Shown in pieces: positions 32,135 to 41,371 of a DNA stretch of 49,142 bases (position 1 is its first letter; every line of letters starts with the position of its first letter). The stretch is from assembly GCA_964451095.1 (NCBI GenBank), contig CAYVGI010000018.1:1-49142 (forward strand), written 5' to 3'. The notes below the pieces were generated by a model. That model saw only the letters and a program-made list of their open reading frames with translations, was not told the origin of the DNA and did no database searches. A program made the position numbers and the translations under genes. This DNA is from DAOTTY01 sp964451095 (lineage in GTDB: Bacteria; Chloroflexota; Anaerolineae; Aggregatilineales; Phototrophicaceae).

Positions 32135-32249
32135 CCCCCCTCTCGCAGCGCCCATCATCGCCTTTTTTCGCTACCAGGGACTGCCCCGCCCCCATGACCA
32201 CCTCACGTCATAGTCTGATGAATGGTACGACACCCTGTGGTTGCAGCGT

Positions 32250-32711
32250 TCATGGGCAGCGCCACCTGACGAGCGACGGATGTGTGATCGCACGAATGCG
32301 ATCCAATGAGGGCATTTGCGGGGAGTAAACCAGGTGAGAGATGCACTTGCAATCCGATGCGCCGAAGCGGGGAGCAGGCACCGTTGCACCGGGGAGCGAA
32401 CGTAACGCATTTGCCCAGGCGTGCTCGTAGGCTGTTTCGCTGGCAACGTACCACACCTGTTGCAGCACTGCCGCTGTCCTCAGGTAGTCGATATGCCAAT
32501 GCAGTTTTGCCACAGGCGAGAGGTGATGCTTTAGCCTGCCACGCAGCCCACCCGACCCCAACGCGCTGCCTACATAACCATACCACCCAGCACAAAACGC
32601 AAAGTCGCCGAGCTTACCCACGGTTAGGCGAGTGGATGTGCTCAGATGCAGCACGAGAATGTACGTGCCTTTGCTTTGTGGGAATGATGTGTACAAGGGG
32701 GGTTGTGCCAT
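32250..32711 (-). CDS. GIY-YIG (DUF123-like) nuclease-fold protein
   Basis: A 153-residue protein of the DUF123 branch of the GIY-YIG superfamily. The first strand is KGTYILVLHL, the second FCAGWYGYVGSALG (the Tyr-x-Gly pair of YIG), followed by GGLRGRLKHHL with the conserved Arg, then HWHIDYLRT and a cysteine pair in SDCKCISHLVY. DUF123 proteins resemble the endonuclease III-associated family, and their substrate is unknown. The start lacks a good SD. A tRNA gene lies 48 bases upstream on the same strand. A 115-base gap to the preceding plus-strand gene holds nothing that I can identify. Confidence 0.82.
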   Translation of the reverse strand: MAQPPLYTSFPQSKGTYILVLHLSTSTRLTVGKLGDFAFCAGWYGYVGSALGSGGLRGRLKHHLSPVAKLHWHIDYLRTAAVLQQVWYVASETAYEHAWANALRSLPGATVPAPRFGASDCKCISHLVYSPQMPSLDRIRAITHPSLVRWRCP

Positions 32712-32759
32712 GTGAGTGGAACGGAAAAGTGACTGCTTGGTCGCCGGAGTGATGTGTTG

Positions 32760-32832
32760 TGGGCAGTATAGGACTCGAACCTATGACCTTTTCTACGTCA
32801 AAGAAATGCTCTTCCAGCTGAGCTAACTGCCC
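32760..32832 (-). tRNA. tRNA-Val (anticodon GAC)
   Basis: On the minus strand all four arms of the cloverleaf form: acceptor GGGCAGT/ACTGCCC, D arm GCTC-AGCTGGAA-GAGC, anticodon stem TTTCT/AGAAA with loop TTGACGT (anticodon GAC, which reads GUC and GUU), five-base variable loop, and T arm ATAGG-TTCGAGT-CCTAT. The length is 73 bases including the discriminator A. The 3' CCA is not encoded (the next bases are CAA), so a CCA-adding enzyme is needed. Confidence 0.95.
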
Positions 32833-32938
32833 ATTTGAGGTTAAGCAGCAGTATAAACGTTTTCCCGCCGTTTGCAAGAGCCGCTTCGGTAGGGTAAAAC
32901 GGGTTCCGTTCCTATGCTAACCCCACGCGGAGCTACCC

Positions 32939-33325
32939 ATGACGACAAACGAACCGCAGAAGACAATTGCCCTTATTGCGCACGATGGCAAGAAAAATGA
33001 GATGGTTGCCTTTGCCAGCGAGCACAAGCGTGTGCTGGCACGGTATAAAATCATCGCAACAAACACGACGGGTAAGGTACTGAAAGAACAAACCGGGCTA
33101 AGCGTCACACAAATGCTGTCCGGTCCCATCGGCGGGGATGCCCAGATTGCCGCCGCCGTGGCAGAGGGCAGGGTGGAGGCGGTGTTCTTCTTTGTCGATC
33201 CGCTGGGTAAACATCCCCACGACCCAGACATCCAAACGCTGCTGCGCATCTGCAACGTCCACGATGTGCCGCTGGCGACGAACACCGCCACAGCAATCTA
33301 CATCATCTCATCACAGGCGTTGTAG
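32939..33325 (+). CDS. mgsA: Methylglyoxal synthase
   Basis: A 128-residue enzyme that converts dihydroxyacetone phosphate to methylglyoxal and phosphate, a bypass of lower glycolysis under phosphate limitation or sugar overload. Signatures are IALIAHDGKKNEMVAFA (phosphate-binding Lys), ATNTTGKVL, the active site SGPIGGDAQIAAAV (catalytic Asp at about 67), FFFVDPLGKHPHDPDIQTLLRIC, and CNVHDVPLATNTATA. The length is normal. SD: GGAG six bases upstream. It stands alone between the tRNA gene and the convergent permease-like gene, ending two bases from that gene's stop. Confidence 0.95.
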   Translation: MTTNEPQKTIALIAHDGKKNEMVAFASEHKRVLARYKIIATNTTGKVLKEQTGLSVTQMLSGPIGGDAQIAAAVAEGRVEAVFFFVDPLGKHPHDPDIQTLLRICNVHDVPLATNTATAIYIISSQAL

Positions 33326-33327
33326 CC

Positions 33328-34338
33328 TCAGCCTCGATCTTCCGCCAGGTTCACAGCAGCACGCAGCAGCACATCTGCCAGGGACGCCTGAACCAGCGCG
33401 TAGACCAGCAGCAGCGGACCGATAAAGATGCCATAGGGCACCGTTGCCCACATTTCACCGGAAAAGCCCAGGTGCAGCATCAGCAGCCCCCAATCTGCAA
33501 TCGCGCTGAAGCCAAACACCGCCAGCCATGCCTGCCAGCTCACTGCCTGCAACTGGATTGGGGACTGCCGCCCCTCCAGGAAGGCGGTAACCACCAATAC
33601 CAACACGGCGACCAGTGCCACCCGCAGCACAAACAGCAGGAACTGCACAATCAGGCTGTACACGCGCTGCTTAAGCAGTGTGGACAGCAGAAGCCCCACA
33701 GAGGCATCCAGGGCGACTGTTGTGAACGGCAGCACCAGCGCCGCCGTCAGGAACAGCGACAGCAGCAGCGCACCCAGCGGCACTGCCACGGGCACCCCAG
33801 CAATCGTGTTGGGCAGGTCTGGCGTGATGCCGCCCGTGAGCAAGTCCAGGTAGCGCCCCTGGAACGCAGTTAAATCCAGCAGCACGCCTGCGATGAGCAC
33901 CAATCGCACCAGCGTCACCAGCCCCAGCAGCCCGCGCAGCCGATAGAACACTGCTGCCCAGCGTGTGCGGAACGTGAGCGCAGCGCCCTTGGGTGTGGCA
34001 CGCAGGTTGTCCCACGTCATGTGGCTGCGCTCTTCGCTGATGGTGCCGATGGTTAGCCCCAGTGCAGAAATGCTGATAACCACCTGTACAATCACCATGG
34101 GGTAGAACAGCACCTGGACGACGCTTTCCGTCAGGTTTTGCCCAGGCGGGCGGGTGAACAGGCTTGTCGCCTCTGCATAGCCACCGACTGCCAAAACAAG
34201 CAGCCCCAGCGCAATGCCTAGCCCACGCAGCACGCGCCCACCGGACGAAATGCGCTCGCTCTGGCGCAGTTGGTAGCTTAGCAAGGGGTTCGTGCGCTCT
34301 GCCCAGTCTGGCAGGGGACCGGTAATTCGTTGGATCAT
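33328..34338 (-). CDS. ABC-2-type permease-like membrane protein
   Basis: A 336-residue polytopic protein with about seven hydrophobic helices. The N-terminal cytoplasmic segment SERISSGGRVLRG precedes a helix, then VVQVLFYPMVIVQVVISIS, followed by the cytoplasmic EERSHMTWDNLRATPKG, which is like the E-x-E-R-G-T-W-x-x-L-L loop of ABC-2 permeases, and four more helices. No ATPase gene is beside it. Its ATG is embedded in the stop of the preceding AddA-like gene (ATGA), so it is the last gene of that operon. Its relation to DNA repair is unclear. The ABC-2 link is by pattern only. Confidence 0.7.
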   Translation of the reverse strand: MIQRITGPLPDWAERTNPLLSYQLRQSERISSGGRVLRGLGIALGLLVLAVGGYAEATSLFTRPPGQNLTESVVQVLFYPMVIVQVVISISALGLTIGTISEERSHMTWDNLRATPKGAALTFRTRWAAVFYRLRGLLGLVTLVRLVLIAGVLLDLTAFQGRYLDLLTGGITPDLPNTIAGVPVAVPLGALLLSLFLTAALVLPFTTVALDASVGLLLSTLLKQRVYSLIVQFLLFVLRVALVAVLVLVVTAFLEGRQSPIQLQAVSWQAWLAVFGFSAIADWGLLMLHLGFSGEMWATVPYGIFIGPLLLVYALVQASLADVLLRAAVNLAEDRG

Positions 34339-37300
34339 GATTCGTCTATACTTTCAATCAACTGACCAATTTTGCCCTCTAGTTGGGTGAGTGCCGCTGT
34401 CCATTCGTTATGGAGGACAGACACGGTTTCTACATACCGCAGGTAGTGGATGTAAATCAAGAGTTGCTCCGGCAGGAGCTGTTCACCCATATCCGTCAGG
34501 TAGCGCTGCACGGCAGCGGCGTAAATGCCCACTTGCAGATGATACCGTTTGGCGTGCTCGCGTAGTAGGCGGCGGTTTTCGCGTTCGGCTGCGTCGTCGT
34601 TGCGCTCAAAGTAACCGCTCACCTTGCTGGACTTGTAATCCACGATGACCCACACCCCGTCTTCCCGCTGGAACAGCACATCAATCACACCATGGATGAC
34701 GCGCTGCTCCGTCTGGTAGACGAACGGCAGTTCACGATAGATGCGCTGCGCTTTGTTCACCCAGCGGTAGATGTTGGTGTACTGCATGTCGCGCAGCCAG
34801 CCACGCGCTGTATTTACCGCAAATTCGAGGTCTTCCGGCTGGACAACGCCGTGCTTCCAGGCGTAGCTGGTGAGCAGCGCTTTCATGTCGTCGTCTGCTG
34901 TGGGGAAGCGCCACCAGCGCAGCGCCTCGTGCACAATCTCGCCCAGGATGCGCGGCGAAACGCGCTGTTTTTGCTCTTGCGGCACCACCACCTGCCGCAC
35001 GTTGGCGGGCGCGTCCTGCGTAATGCTGCGCCGAAAGCGCTCCGAGTAGAACGAGTGGTAGGCAGCACTTCCGAGATCACCAACCTGCGTGGCGGTGAGG
35101 TTGCGGGCAAATGCCTGCCTTTGCACTGGCACCGGGTGCGTGAGCGGCGGTTGGGCGCTGCCCCCCGGCAGTTGCTCGCCATGCAGCACCCGCTTGTGCT
35201 CCCACAGCGGCGGGTCAGGGTCCACAATGCGGGTTGGGGTGGTGCCCGCCAGCCGATACAGCGGTTGGCGCACGCGCATTTGCCCCCACGGGAATTTGAG
35301 CGTAACGTCCGTTTCGTGGTGCCCCACCTGGTGCACATCCAGAATATCGAGCGCCTGCCCCAGCCAACCGTCTGCTTTCCAGGCGGCGTCGGCGGGCACG
35401 TATTGCACCCGTCCACTGATGAAAAGCCCATCCTGGGCGCGGGTTGCTGCCACGTAGAACAGGCGCTTGCGCTCTGCAAGGTAGAACTGCTGTCTTACTT
35501 TAACAATTTGGTCGTACAGGAACGGATTGTGAGACTTGCCATTCTCATCGTACACCGCACACACCACGCCGAACTGCTCATCACTCAGCAGGATGCCGCT
35601 GCTGCCGCCGCCGCGCTTCCATGAGGCATCTGGCAGGAACACCATCGGGAACTCCAGCCCCTTGCTGGCATGTACTGTCATCAGCGTAACGGCATTGCGA
35701 ATCTCGGTTGCCGCCTCTCCCTCGCGCACCTCGTTCTCGCTCAGGTCACTCAGGTACAGCGTGAACGCGCTCAGCGTTACGCGCCCGCTTTCCACCGCCT
35801 TTTTGAGCAGCTTCTCTACGTTAGCGCGGCGGCGGGCGCCATCTGGCAACCCGGTGAGCGTCGCCAAATAGCCCGTCTGCGCAAGTGCCTCGCGCAGCAG
35901 CTCGGAGATGGTCACGCGCCCGGCAAGCGCGTGTAACCTGGACAGGATGCGCCACGCATTGGCGACCTTGCCGCGTTCTTCGCCGGGCAGGTGGCGGTTG
36001 CCCTCGTCCGTTTCGGTGGCGCGGCGCAGCTCATCCCACAGGTGATAGCGCGTCGCGTCGTCCCCGCGCAGCCGCAGCGCAAATAACGCCGCATCGCTCA
36101 GGTTAAACAGCGGCGAGCGTAGCGCTGTCGCCACGGAGAGGTCATCATCGGGGTTGTAGAGTGCTTCCAGCAGTGCCAGCAGATCCCACACCTCCTGGCG
36201 ACCGTAGTAGCCGCGCCCGGCAACCGTTGTGAAGTCGATGTTTTGCGCCCGCAGCGCTTCCTCATAGATGGGAAACGAGGTGGAGGTTTGGAACAAAAGC
36301 GCAATGTCCTCGTAGCATACCGGGCGCGTTTCGCCCAGTTTTTTGTCGTAGACGGGGCGCTTTTCTTCCTCTACAAGCTGCCGTATGCGCGTGGCAATCT
36401 CGAACGCCTCCCAGGTGCGTGCTTCTTCCGCGTCGAGCTTGCTGCTGGCATCATCGTCAGCGTCGTGCACTTTCGTGTTGATGAGCAGCAATTCCAGCGG
36501 TGGGTGCGGCGACGGTGACACAGCGCGGTGGGCAGTCATGTGCTGCCCATACTCAACTTCGTAGTCTGCGCCCAAGCCCGCGGCAGGTTTGGCGAGCAAT
36601 GCGCCAAACAGGTGGTTATATGCCCCCACCAGCGGCTCATGTGTGCGGAACGAACGCGACAGCGGGATTTCGGCAGCGGTATCTGCCGGGGCAACGTCAT
36701 TGAGCAGCGCCCGCGCCGCTTCGAACACCCGCACATCTGCCCCACGGAAGCCGTAGATGCTCTGCTTGGGGTCGCCGACGACAAACAGGCGGGCGGTATC
36801 GTCAGCAGGGTTTTCCGGGTCAGTCAGCGCTTTGACAATCGCCCACTGGCGCTCGTTCGTGTCCTGGAACTCATCGACCAGCACCTGCTTGAACTCTGCG
36901 CCACGATAGCGCCGCCGCACTGCCGGGCTGCGTGCCAGCAAATCGGCAGTTTGCTGTTCCAGGTCGTCAAAGTCCATCAGGTCATCTGCCGCTTTGACCG
37001 CCGCATAACCCGCCTGCACCCGCTCAATCAGGCGTATCCATAGGGGCAGCAGCTTGGCAGCAATCACATCGGTTTCGCCGGGCGGTTCGCCAATGGTTGC
37101 CAGCACCTCCCGCGCCCAGTCGCGTACGGCACCAAGCTGTACCTTTGACGCCTTAAATTCGTCGGCACCGCCCCACGCCGCCTTGCTCCCCCTACCCAAG
37201 TTGATGCCAGTCGCCAGGAACGTGAGTGCATCCATCGCGCCGCCGATGCCTGCACTGGGCACAAATGCCTTAATTAGTTGCAGGGCAGTACAAGCCTCCT

Positions 37301-38012
37301 GCCACTGTGCTGTGAGCTTGTCGCCTGCGGGCAGGGGGGATGCCGACGCCACCCAATCGAGCGCCTCGGTAATCACCGCGTCGTGCTGCACCACGGATAG
37401 TATCCACGTCGCGTTGACGCGCCACTGGTCTGCCCACATCGCCATGATGTCCTCGGCTGTGCCTGGCATGATGGGCAGGCGCTGGTTGGCAAACTGCTCC
37501 AGCACCCTTCGCACAGCAGACGCATCGTAGTGTGAGAACAGGTCAAGCACAGGGTCAGGCTCCAGCGCGTCTAGCAGTTGGCTCAGCACCCGGTCAATCA
37601 CGTCTTGCAGCAGCGCTTCCGCGTCCACTGGCTCGATGATGGCAAAACGCGGGTCAACGCCTGCTTCCGCCGCGTTTGCCCGCAAAATCGTCGCACACAG
37701 CGCGTGAATCGTGTCGATGCGGGCGCTGTCCATCGCGGCAAGGTGCTTTGCCCAGGTTTGCTGTGCGGGTGGGTCAGCGTCGCGCAGGCGCTCTTGCAGC
37801 GCGAGCCGTACCCGATCGCGCATTTCCTGCGCTGCCTTCTGCGTAAAGGTGATAGCAACCAGTTCGCTTAGCGACCAGTGCGGGTGCTGTTCTAGCAGGG
37901 CAAGGTAGCGCGACACAAGCACGCGCGTTTTGCCAGAGCCAGCGCCAGCAACCACGATGACGCTGCGGTCGTGGGCGTAAATTGCCTGATGCTGTTGTTC
38001 AGTGTAGGTCAT
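34335..38012 (-). CDS. addA: AddA-like helicase-nuclease (UvrD/RecB family)
   Basis: A 1225-residue helicase-nuclease of the UvrD/AddA type. Motif I is VIVVAGAGSGKTRVLVSRY (residues about 18-36), motif Ia ELVAITFTQKAAQEMRDRV, motif II VLVDEFQDTNERQW, motif III VVGDPKQSIYGFRGADVRVF, motif V TLMTVHASKGLEFPMVFLP, and motif VI RLFYVAATRAQDGLFISGRV. The C-terminal RecB-type nuclease has GVIDVLFQREDGVWVIVDYKSS, with the D-x-K active residues, and HLQVGIYAAAV. With the AddB-like partner it would process double-strand ends for RecA loading. The ATG at 38012 overlaps the stop of the AddB-like gene as ATGA; a longer start would cut into that gene. Confidence 0.93.
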   Translation of the reverse strand: MTYTEQQHQAIYAHDRSVIVVAGAGSGKTRVLVSRYLALLEQHPHWSLSELVAITFTQKAAQEMRDRVRLALQERLRDADPPAQQTWAKHLAAMDSARIDTIHALCATILRANAAEAGVDPRFAIIEPVDAEALLQDVIDRVLSQLLDALEPDPVLDLFSHYDASAVRRVLEQFANQRLPIMPGTAEDIMAMWADQWRVNATWILSVVQHDAVITEALDWVASASPLPAGDKLTAQWQEACTALQLIKAFVPSAGIGGAMDALTFLATGINLGRGSKAAWGGADEFKASKVQLGAVRDWAREVLATIGEPPGETDVIAAKLLPLWIRLIERVQAGYAAVKAADDLMDFDDLEQQTADLLARSPAVRRRYRGAEFKQVLVDEFQDTNERQWAIVKALTDPENPADDTARLFVVGDPKQSIYGFRGADVRVFEAARALLNDVAPADTAAEIPLSRSFRTHEPLVGAYNHLFGALLAKPAAGLGADYEVEYGQHMTAHRAVSPSPHPPLELLLINTKVHDADDDASSKLDAEEARTWEAFEIATRIRQLVEEEKRPVYDKKLGETRPVCYEDIALLFQTSTSFPIYEEALRAQNIDFTTVAGRGYYGRQEVWDLLALLEALYNPDDDLSVATALRSPLFNLSDAALFALRLRGDDATRYHLWDELRRATETDEGNRHLPGEERGKVANAWRILSRLHALAGRVTISELLREALAQTGYLATLTGLPDGARRRANVEKLLKKAVESGRVTLSAFTLYLSDLSENEVREGEAATEIRNAVTLMTVHASKGLEFPMVFLPDASWKRGGGSSGILLSDEQFGVVCAVYDENGKSHNPFLYDQIVKVRQQFYLAERKRLFYVAATRAQDGLFISGRVQYVPADAAWKADGWLGQALDILDVHQVGHHETDVTLKFPWGQMRVRQPLYRLAGTTPTRIVDPDPPLWEHKRVLHGEQLPGGSAQPPLTHPVPVQRQAFARNLTATQVGDLGSAAYHSFYSERFRRSITQDAPANVRQVVVPQEQKQRVSPRILGEIVHEALRWWRFPTADDDMKALLTSYAWKHGVVQPEDLEFAVNTARGWLRDMQYTNIYRWVNKAQRIYRELPFVYQTEQRVIHGVIDVLFQREDGVWVIVDYKSSKVSGYFERNDDAAERENRRLLREHAKRYHLQVGIYAAAVQRYLTDMGEQLLPEQLLIYIHYLRYVETVSVLHNEWTAALTQLEGKIGQLIESIDES

Positions 38013-41000
38013 AGCGGCATTCCAGGTTTGTTCGGGTCTGTGACGGACACCCGACACAGCTTGTGGAACTCGCAATAGAACACGCAGCGCCCGTTGGGGG
38101 CGGGTTTGGTCGGGTGCACAGTGAAGTCCCCCGCCTGTGCCCGCTGGATGAACGTCCCAATGAGGCGGCGTGCGCTTTGGATGAGGGCGGCGTGTTCGGG
38201 GTCATCGGTGATGAGCAAGCCACTGGTTTTGCGCGTGCGAATGTGCCAGAAGAAGCCACCGACTACGTTTTCCGGTGCGCCTGGCTCGTTGCCCCGGCGG
38301 GAATCCAGTATGCCCTGCGCGGCGACCACGTACAGCATCATCTGGAAGTTGCGCCCGATTTGCAGTTCTTCTAGCTTGATGCCCGTGCCGCCCGTTTTGT
38401 AGTCCAGCACCAGCGCATCATCCCCGTAGCGGTCAATCCGGTCGATATAGCCGGCGATGTTCACAGGCGGGATGCCCGTGTCGGTGTCAATTAGTGCCCC
38501 ATAGCCACCTATGCCAAACGGCGTTTCCGTCTGGTAGGGCTTGCGCGGGCGGGCACCGTACTGCTTGGCAAGGTGCTCGTTCATGTCGGTGAAGTCGTAG
38601 CGCACCAGCGCCCGCAGCCGTGTGGCAAGCACATCCTTCTCCTGCTCCCACACCGGACCCTCTCGGAAGCCAAATGCCTGCGGGGCATTGTCCAGCACGC
38701 GGGTGCTAACCGTATTCAGCACATCCAGCGCGAAGTCCAGCTTTTCCGGTGTAATTAACACATCTTCTGCTGCCAGTGTGCGGTATGTCTCTTCCAGGAT
38801 GGTGTGGTTGAGCGAGCCAAGCTGCCGTGCCTGCATCCCAAGCTGCGGCTCTTGCATCGCCTCCAGGTGCAGCACACGCCCGGCGAAAAACCGGAACGGG
38901 CACGCGCCGTAGTCGTTAAGCTGGCTGGCGCTCCACAGGTGCTTGGGGCTGAGGATCGTTGTCTTGAGCTTGTCCACCAGTGCAGCGTCATCAATACGCC
39001 CGGTGTAACGATCGTGTTTGGCAGGGGCAAGCCGATTTGCTTCGACGGTGCGGGCATCACGGATGCTGCCCCAGTTGCCGTTGCTGTGCGCAACCAGCCA
39101 GTTATACGCTTCCGTTTCCTCCGGGGAGATGTCCGGCTTCGTAAGCCCGGCAGCGACGGCAAGCGCCGCTTCCTCTGGCGTGGCGGCGGTGGTCACATCC
39201 ACAATATCCCCCAGGCGAATTTCCGCCTCCCGAATGCGATCTGCGGCATCGCTGAACACAGCGGCACTCTCACGCCACAGGTGGCTTTCGATCCACGGTG
39301 CGCCGTCTTTGGTCGTCGGGCGGGAAAGCGTGAGCGTCTGCTGCACCTGGCTAATTAGCTCGTAGAACAAGCCATCGTCGGCGCTGCGCTCTGCCAGGGT
39401 GCGCACGGGCAACCCCGCTTCCATCAAGCGGCGGCGCTCGTTATCCAGGTAGAGCGGGTCTTCTGGCTGGCGCAGCGGGAAAAGCCCTTCGGACAGCCCC
39501 ATGATAAACACATGCTTGTGCGGCAGCCCGCGTGCGTCCGTGGCAGTCGTCACCAGCACACGCCCGGTGCGGGGCGGGTTGCCCTCAATCGACTCTCGTT
39601 CGACCGATGCCCCCAAGTCCGCCAGGAACTCCCCCCACGGCACTCTCTCCCCGGTGTTCTCCAGCGTGGAGAGCAACTGTTGTGCGCCCAACAGCGTTTG
39701 CAGTACCTTCTTGAACGCATCCAGTGCGGCAAGGTCACGGGTGATGATGTAGGCGGGTGCCTTGCGGCGTGCACAACGGATCATGCCCAGCCCACCGTGT
39801 GGGCGCTCTGCTGGGTCGATGTCGTCCGGGTTGGGCACCGGGTCGTGCCCGATGAGCCCCTCTAGCCACTGCACATACTCGGTCACGGTGGCGTGCGGCG
39901 GCGGCGTGACCGCATCAAAGAAGCGCGTCAGCGCCGCTCGCAGGCGCGTGTAGGTGTCTTCGTCCAACAGGGGCGGTTTGCCGCTGCTCGCCGCATCATC
40001 GCCTTCTTCGTCTACTGCCTGTGGTTTTGCCGCTGTTTCGAGCGCGTCCAACCACATCTCCCGCCCACCAACCACGGCAAGCTCTCTGCTGATGCGGTCA
40101 AGCATCTCCACGGCGCTGCTGCCCAGCCCGTCGATCTGGAAGTAGGGGGAGCGCAGGGCGTCCAGCAGGGGTCGGCGCAGAAAGTCCGCGATGTTAGCGG
40201 TGGTATCGTGCAGGCTAATTAACGCCATCAGCGCCCGGATGGGCGGCGTTTGCGACAGCGGTTCACCCAAGTGCAAGCTCAGCGGCAGCCCATATGCCCG
40301 CCCGATGTTGCGCAGGTGCACATGGTAGCGTTCGTAGTCGCGCAGCACGATCAACACGTCATCGGGGCGGGTGTCGCTATCACCCAGCAGCAGCGCCTTC
40401 ACCCGGCGCAATACTGCGGCTGTTTCCGTCACCACGTCTGGCACTGCGAGGAACGCAATGCCACCGCTTGAGGGCACAGTCTGCCTATCCAGGCGGAAGA
40501 TGTTCGCGGCGAGGTGTTGCATGTCAGGGTGGCGCTGCTCCACCTGCTGGTCAAGCTCGGTGATGTTAAGCGGCAGTGTGTACTTATCGTAGGCAGTTTG
40601 CAGGGCGGCGCGTGCGTTCACAAAGCGCCTGCCCACGGTTTCGTCGCGCCCCGGCACCGTCGTGAGCGTCACCAGGGTTTGCCCCACCCGCCGGGACATG
40701 AGCGCGATGATTTGCGCTTGCAGCGGCGTGAACTGGTCATAGCCGTCCACCACGACGAGATCAACATCACGGTGTAGCTGTGGGTCTTCCGTCAGTTGCG
40801 CCAGCGCCAGCCAGCCCTGCCCCTCACGGTCAACAATATCGTGGGCACGCAGCCGCTCTTGATAGGCGCTGTAGAGTGCGGCAAGCTCGGCGTCCTTCTC
40901 GCGGCTGCCCAACACCACGCCTGTAATCTCATCAAAGCGTGCTGGCTCCACTACCCCCTGCTTCAACTCGTAGATGAAGTCCGCAAGAATGCGAATGAAG

Positions 41001-41371
41001 CCGCTCTTTTGGGCAATCTGCTCGTAAACGTCCAGGTCGCCCATGTGTGCCATGCGCTTTGCCAGCACACGCAGCAGGCGCAGTCGTGCCGCCTCACCCA
41101 GTTGGCGGGTGGGTTGCCCCGCCGCCTCCAGGATGCGCTGGTACAGGTCGTAAAAGGTGAAAAACTCCACGTTGAACACCACATAACGCTCGGTTGTGTG
41201 TTCAATCAGGCGGCTGCGGAACTCGGTAATCTGCCGCTCCGTTGCCAGCAGCACCCACACCCGCGCAAACGGTTTCTGGTCTAGCACACTGGCAATGCGG
41301 GCAAGCGACTGTTCGGTTTTGCCCGCACCCACAGGTGCCAGCAGCAGGTCGGCTGCCATACTACTCGTCAC
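38009..41371 (-). CDS. addB: AddB-like nuclease subunit
   Basis: A 1120-residue protein. The N-terminus has a Walker A, LLAPVGAGKTEQSL (about residues 9-22), and a helicase-like but motif-poor middle, as in AddB/RexB. The C-terminal PD-(D/E)XK nuclease is complete: NIAGYIDRIDRYGDDALVLDYKTGG. Four cysteines that would hold the AddB iron-sulfur cluster are present: C824 in YGACPF and C1096, C1100 and C1106 in the tail, where the usual C-x2-C-x5-C appears as C-x3-C-x5-C. It pairs with the AddA-like subunit downstream (ATGA overlap). The start is a GTG at 41371; an ATG at 41359 is an alternative. It overlaps the NERD-like gene by 11 bases. Confidence 0.9.
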   Translation of the reverse strand: MTSSMAADLLLAPVGAGKTEQSLARIASVLDQKPFARVWVLLATERQITEFRSRLIEHTTERYVVFNVEFFTFYDLYQRILEAAGQPTRQLGEAARLRLLRVLAKRMAHMGDLDVYEQIAQKSGFIRILADFIYELKQGVVEPARFDEITGVVLGSREKDAELAALYSAYQERLRAHDIVDREGQGWLALAQLTEDPQLHRDVDLVVVDGYDQFTPLQAQIIALMSRRVGQTLVTLTTVPGRDETVGRRFVNARAALQTAYDKYTLPLNITELDQQVEQRHPDMQHLAANIFRLDRQTVPSSGGIAFLAVPDVVTETAAVLRRVKALLLGDSDTRPDDVLIVLRDYERYHVHLRNIGRAYGLPLSLHLGEPLSQTPPIRALMALISLHDTTANIADFLRRPLLDALRSPYFQIDGLGSSAVEMLDRISRELAVVGGREMWLDALETAAKPQAVDEEGDDAASSGKPPLLDEDTYTRLRAALTRFFDAVTPPPHATVTEYVQWLEGLIGHDPVPNPDDIDPAERPHGGLGMIRCARRKAPAYIITRDLAALDAFKKVLQTLLGAQQLLSTLENTGERVPWGEFLADLGASVERESIEGNPPRTGRVLVTTATDARGLPHKHVFIMGLSEGLFPLRQPEDPLYLDNERRRLMEAGLPVRTLAERSADDGLFYELISQVQQTLTLSRPTTKDGAPWIESHLWRESAAVFSDAADRIREAEIRLGDIVDVTTAATPEEAALAVAAGLTKPDISPEETEAYNWLVAHSNGNWGSIRDARTVEANRLAPAKHDRYTGRIDDAALVDKLKTTILSPKHLWSASQLNDYGACPFRFFAGRVLHLEAMQEPQLGMQARQLGSLNHTILEETYRTLAAEDVLITPEKLDFALDVLNTVSTRVLDNAPQAFGFREGPVWEQEKDVLATRLRALVRYDFTDMNEHLAKQYGARPRKPYQTETPFGIGGYGALIDTDTGIPPVNIAGYIDRIDRYGDDALVLDYKTGGTGIKLEELQIGRNFQMMLYVVAAQGILDSRRGNEPGAPENVVGGFFWHIRTRKTSGLLITDDPEHAALIQSARRLIGTFIQRAQAGDFTVHPTKPAPNGRCVFYCEFHKLCRVSVTDPNKPGMPL

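Noticed and set aside
34692..35624. 310-codon open frame antisense to the AddA-like gene
   Set aside because: No domain; the helicase and nuclease motifs read through the same bases on the minus strand.
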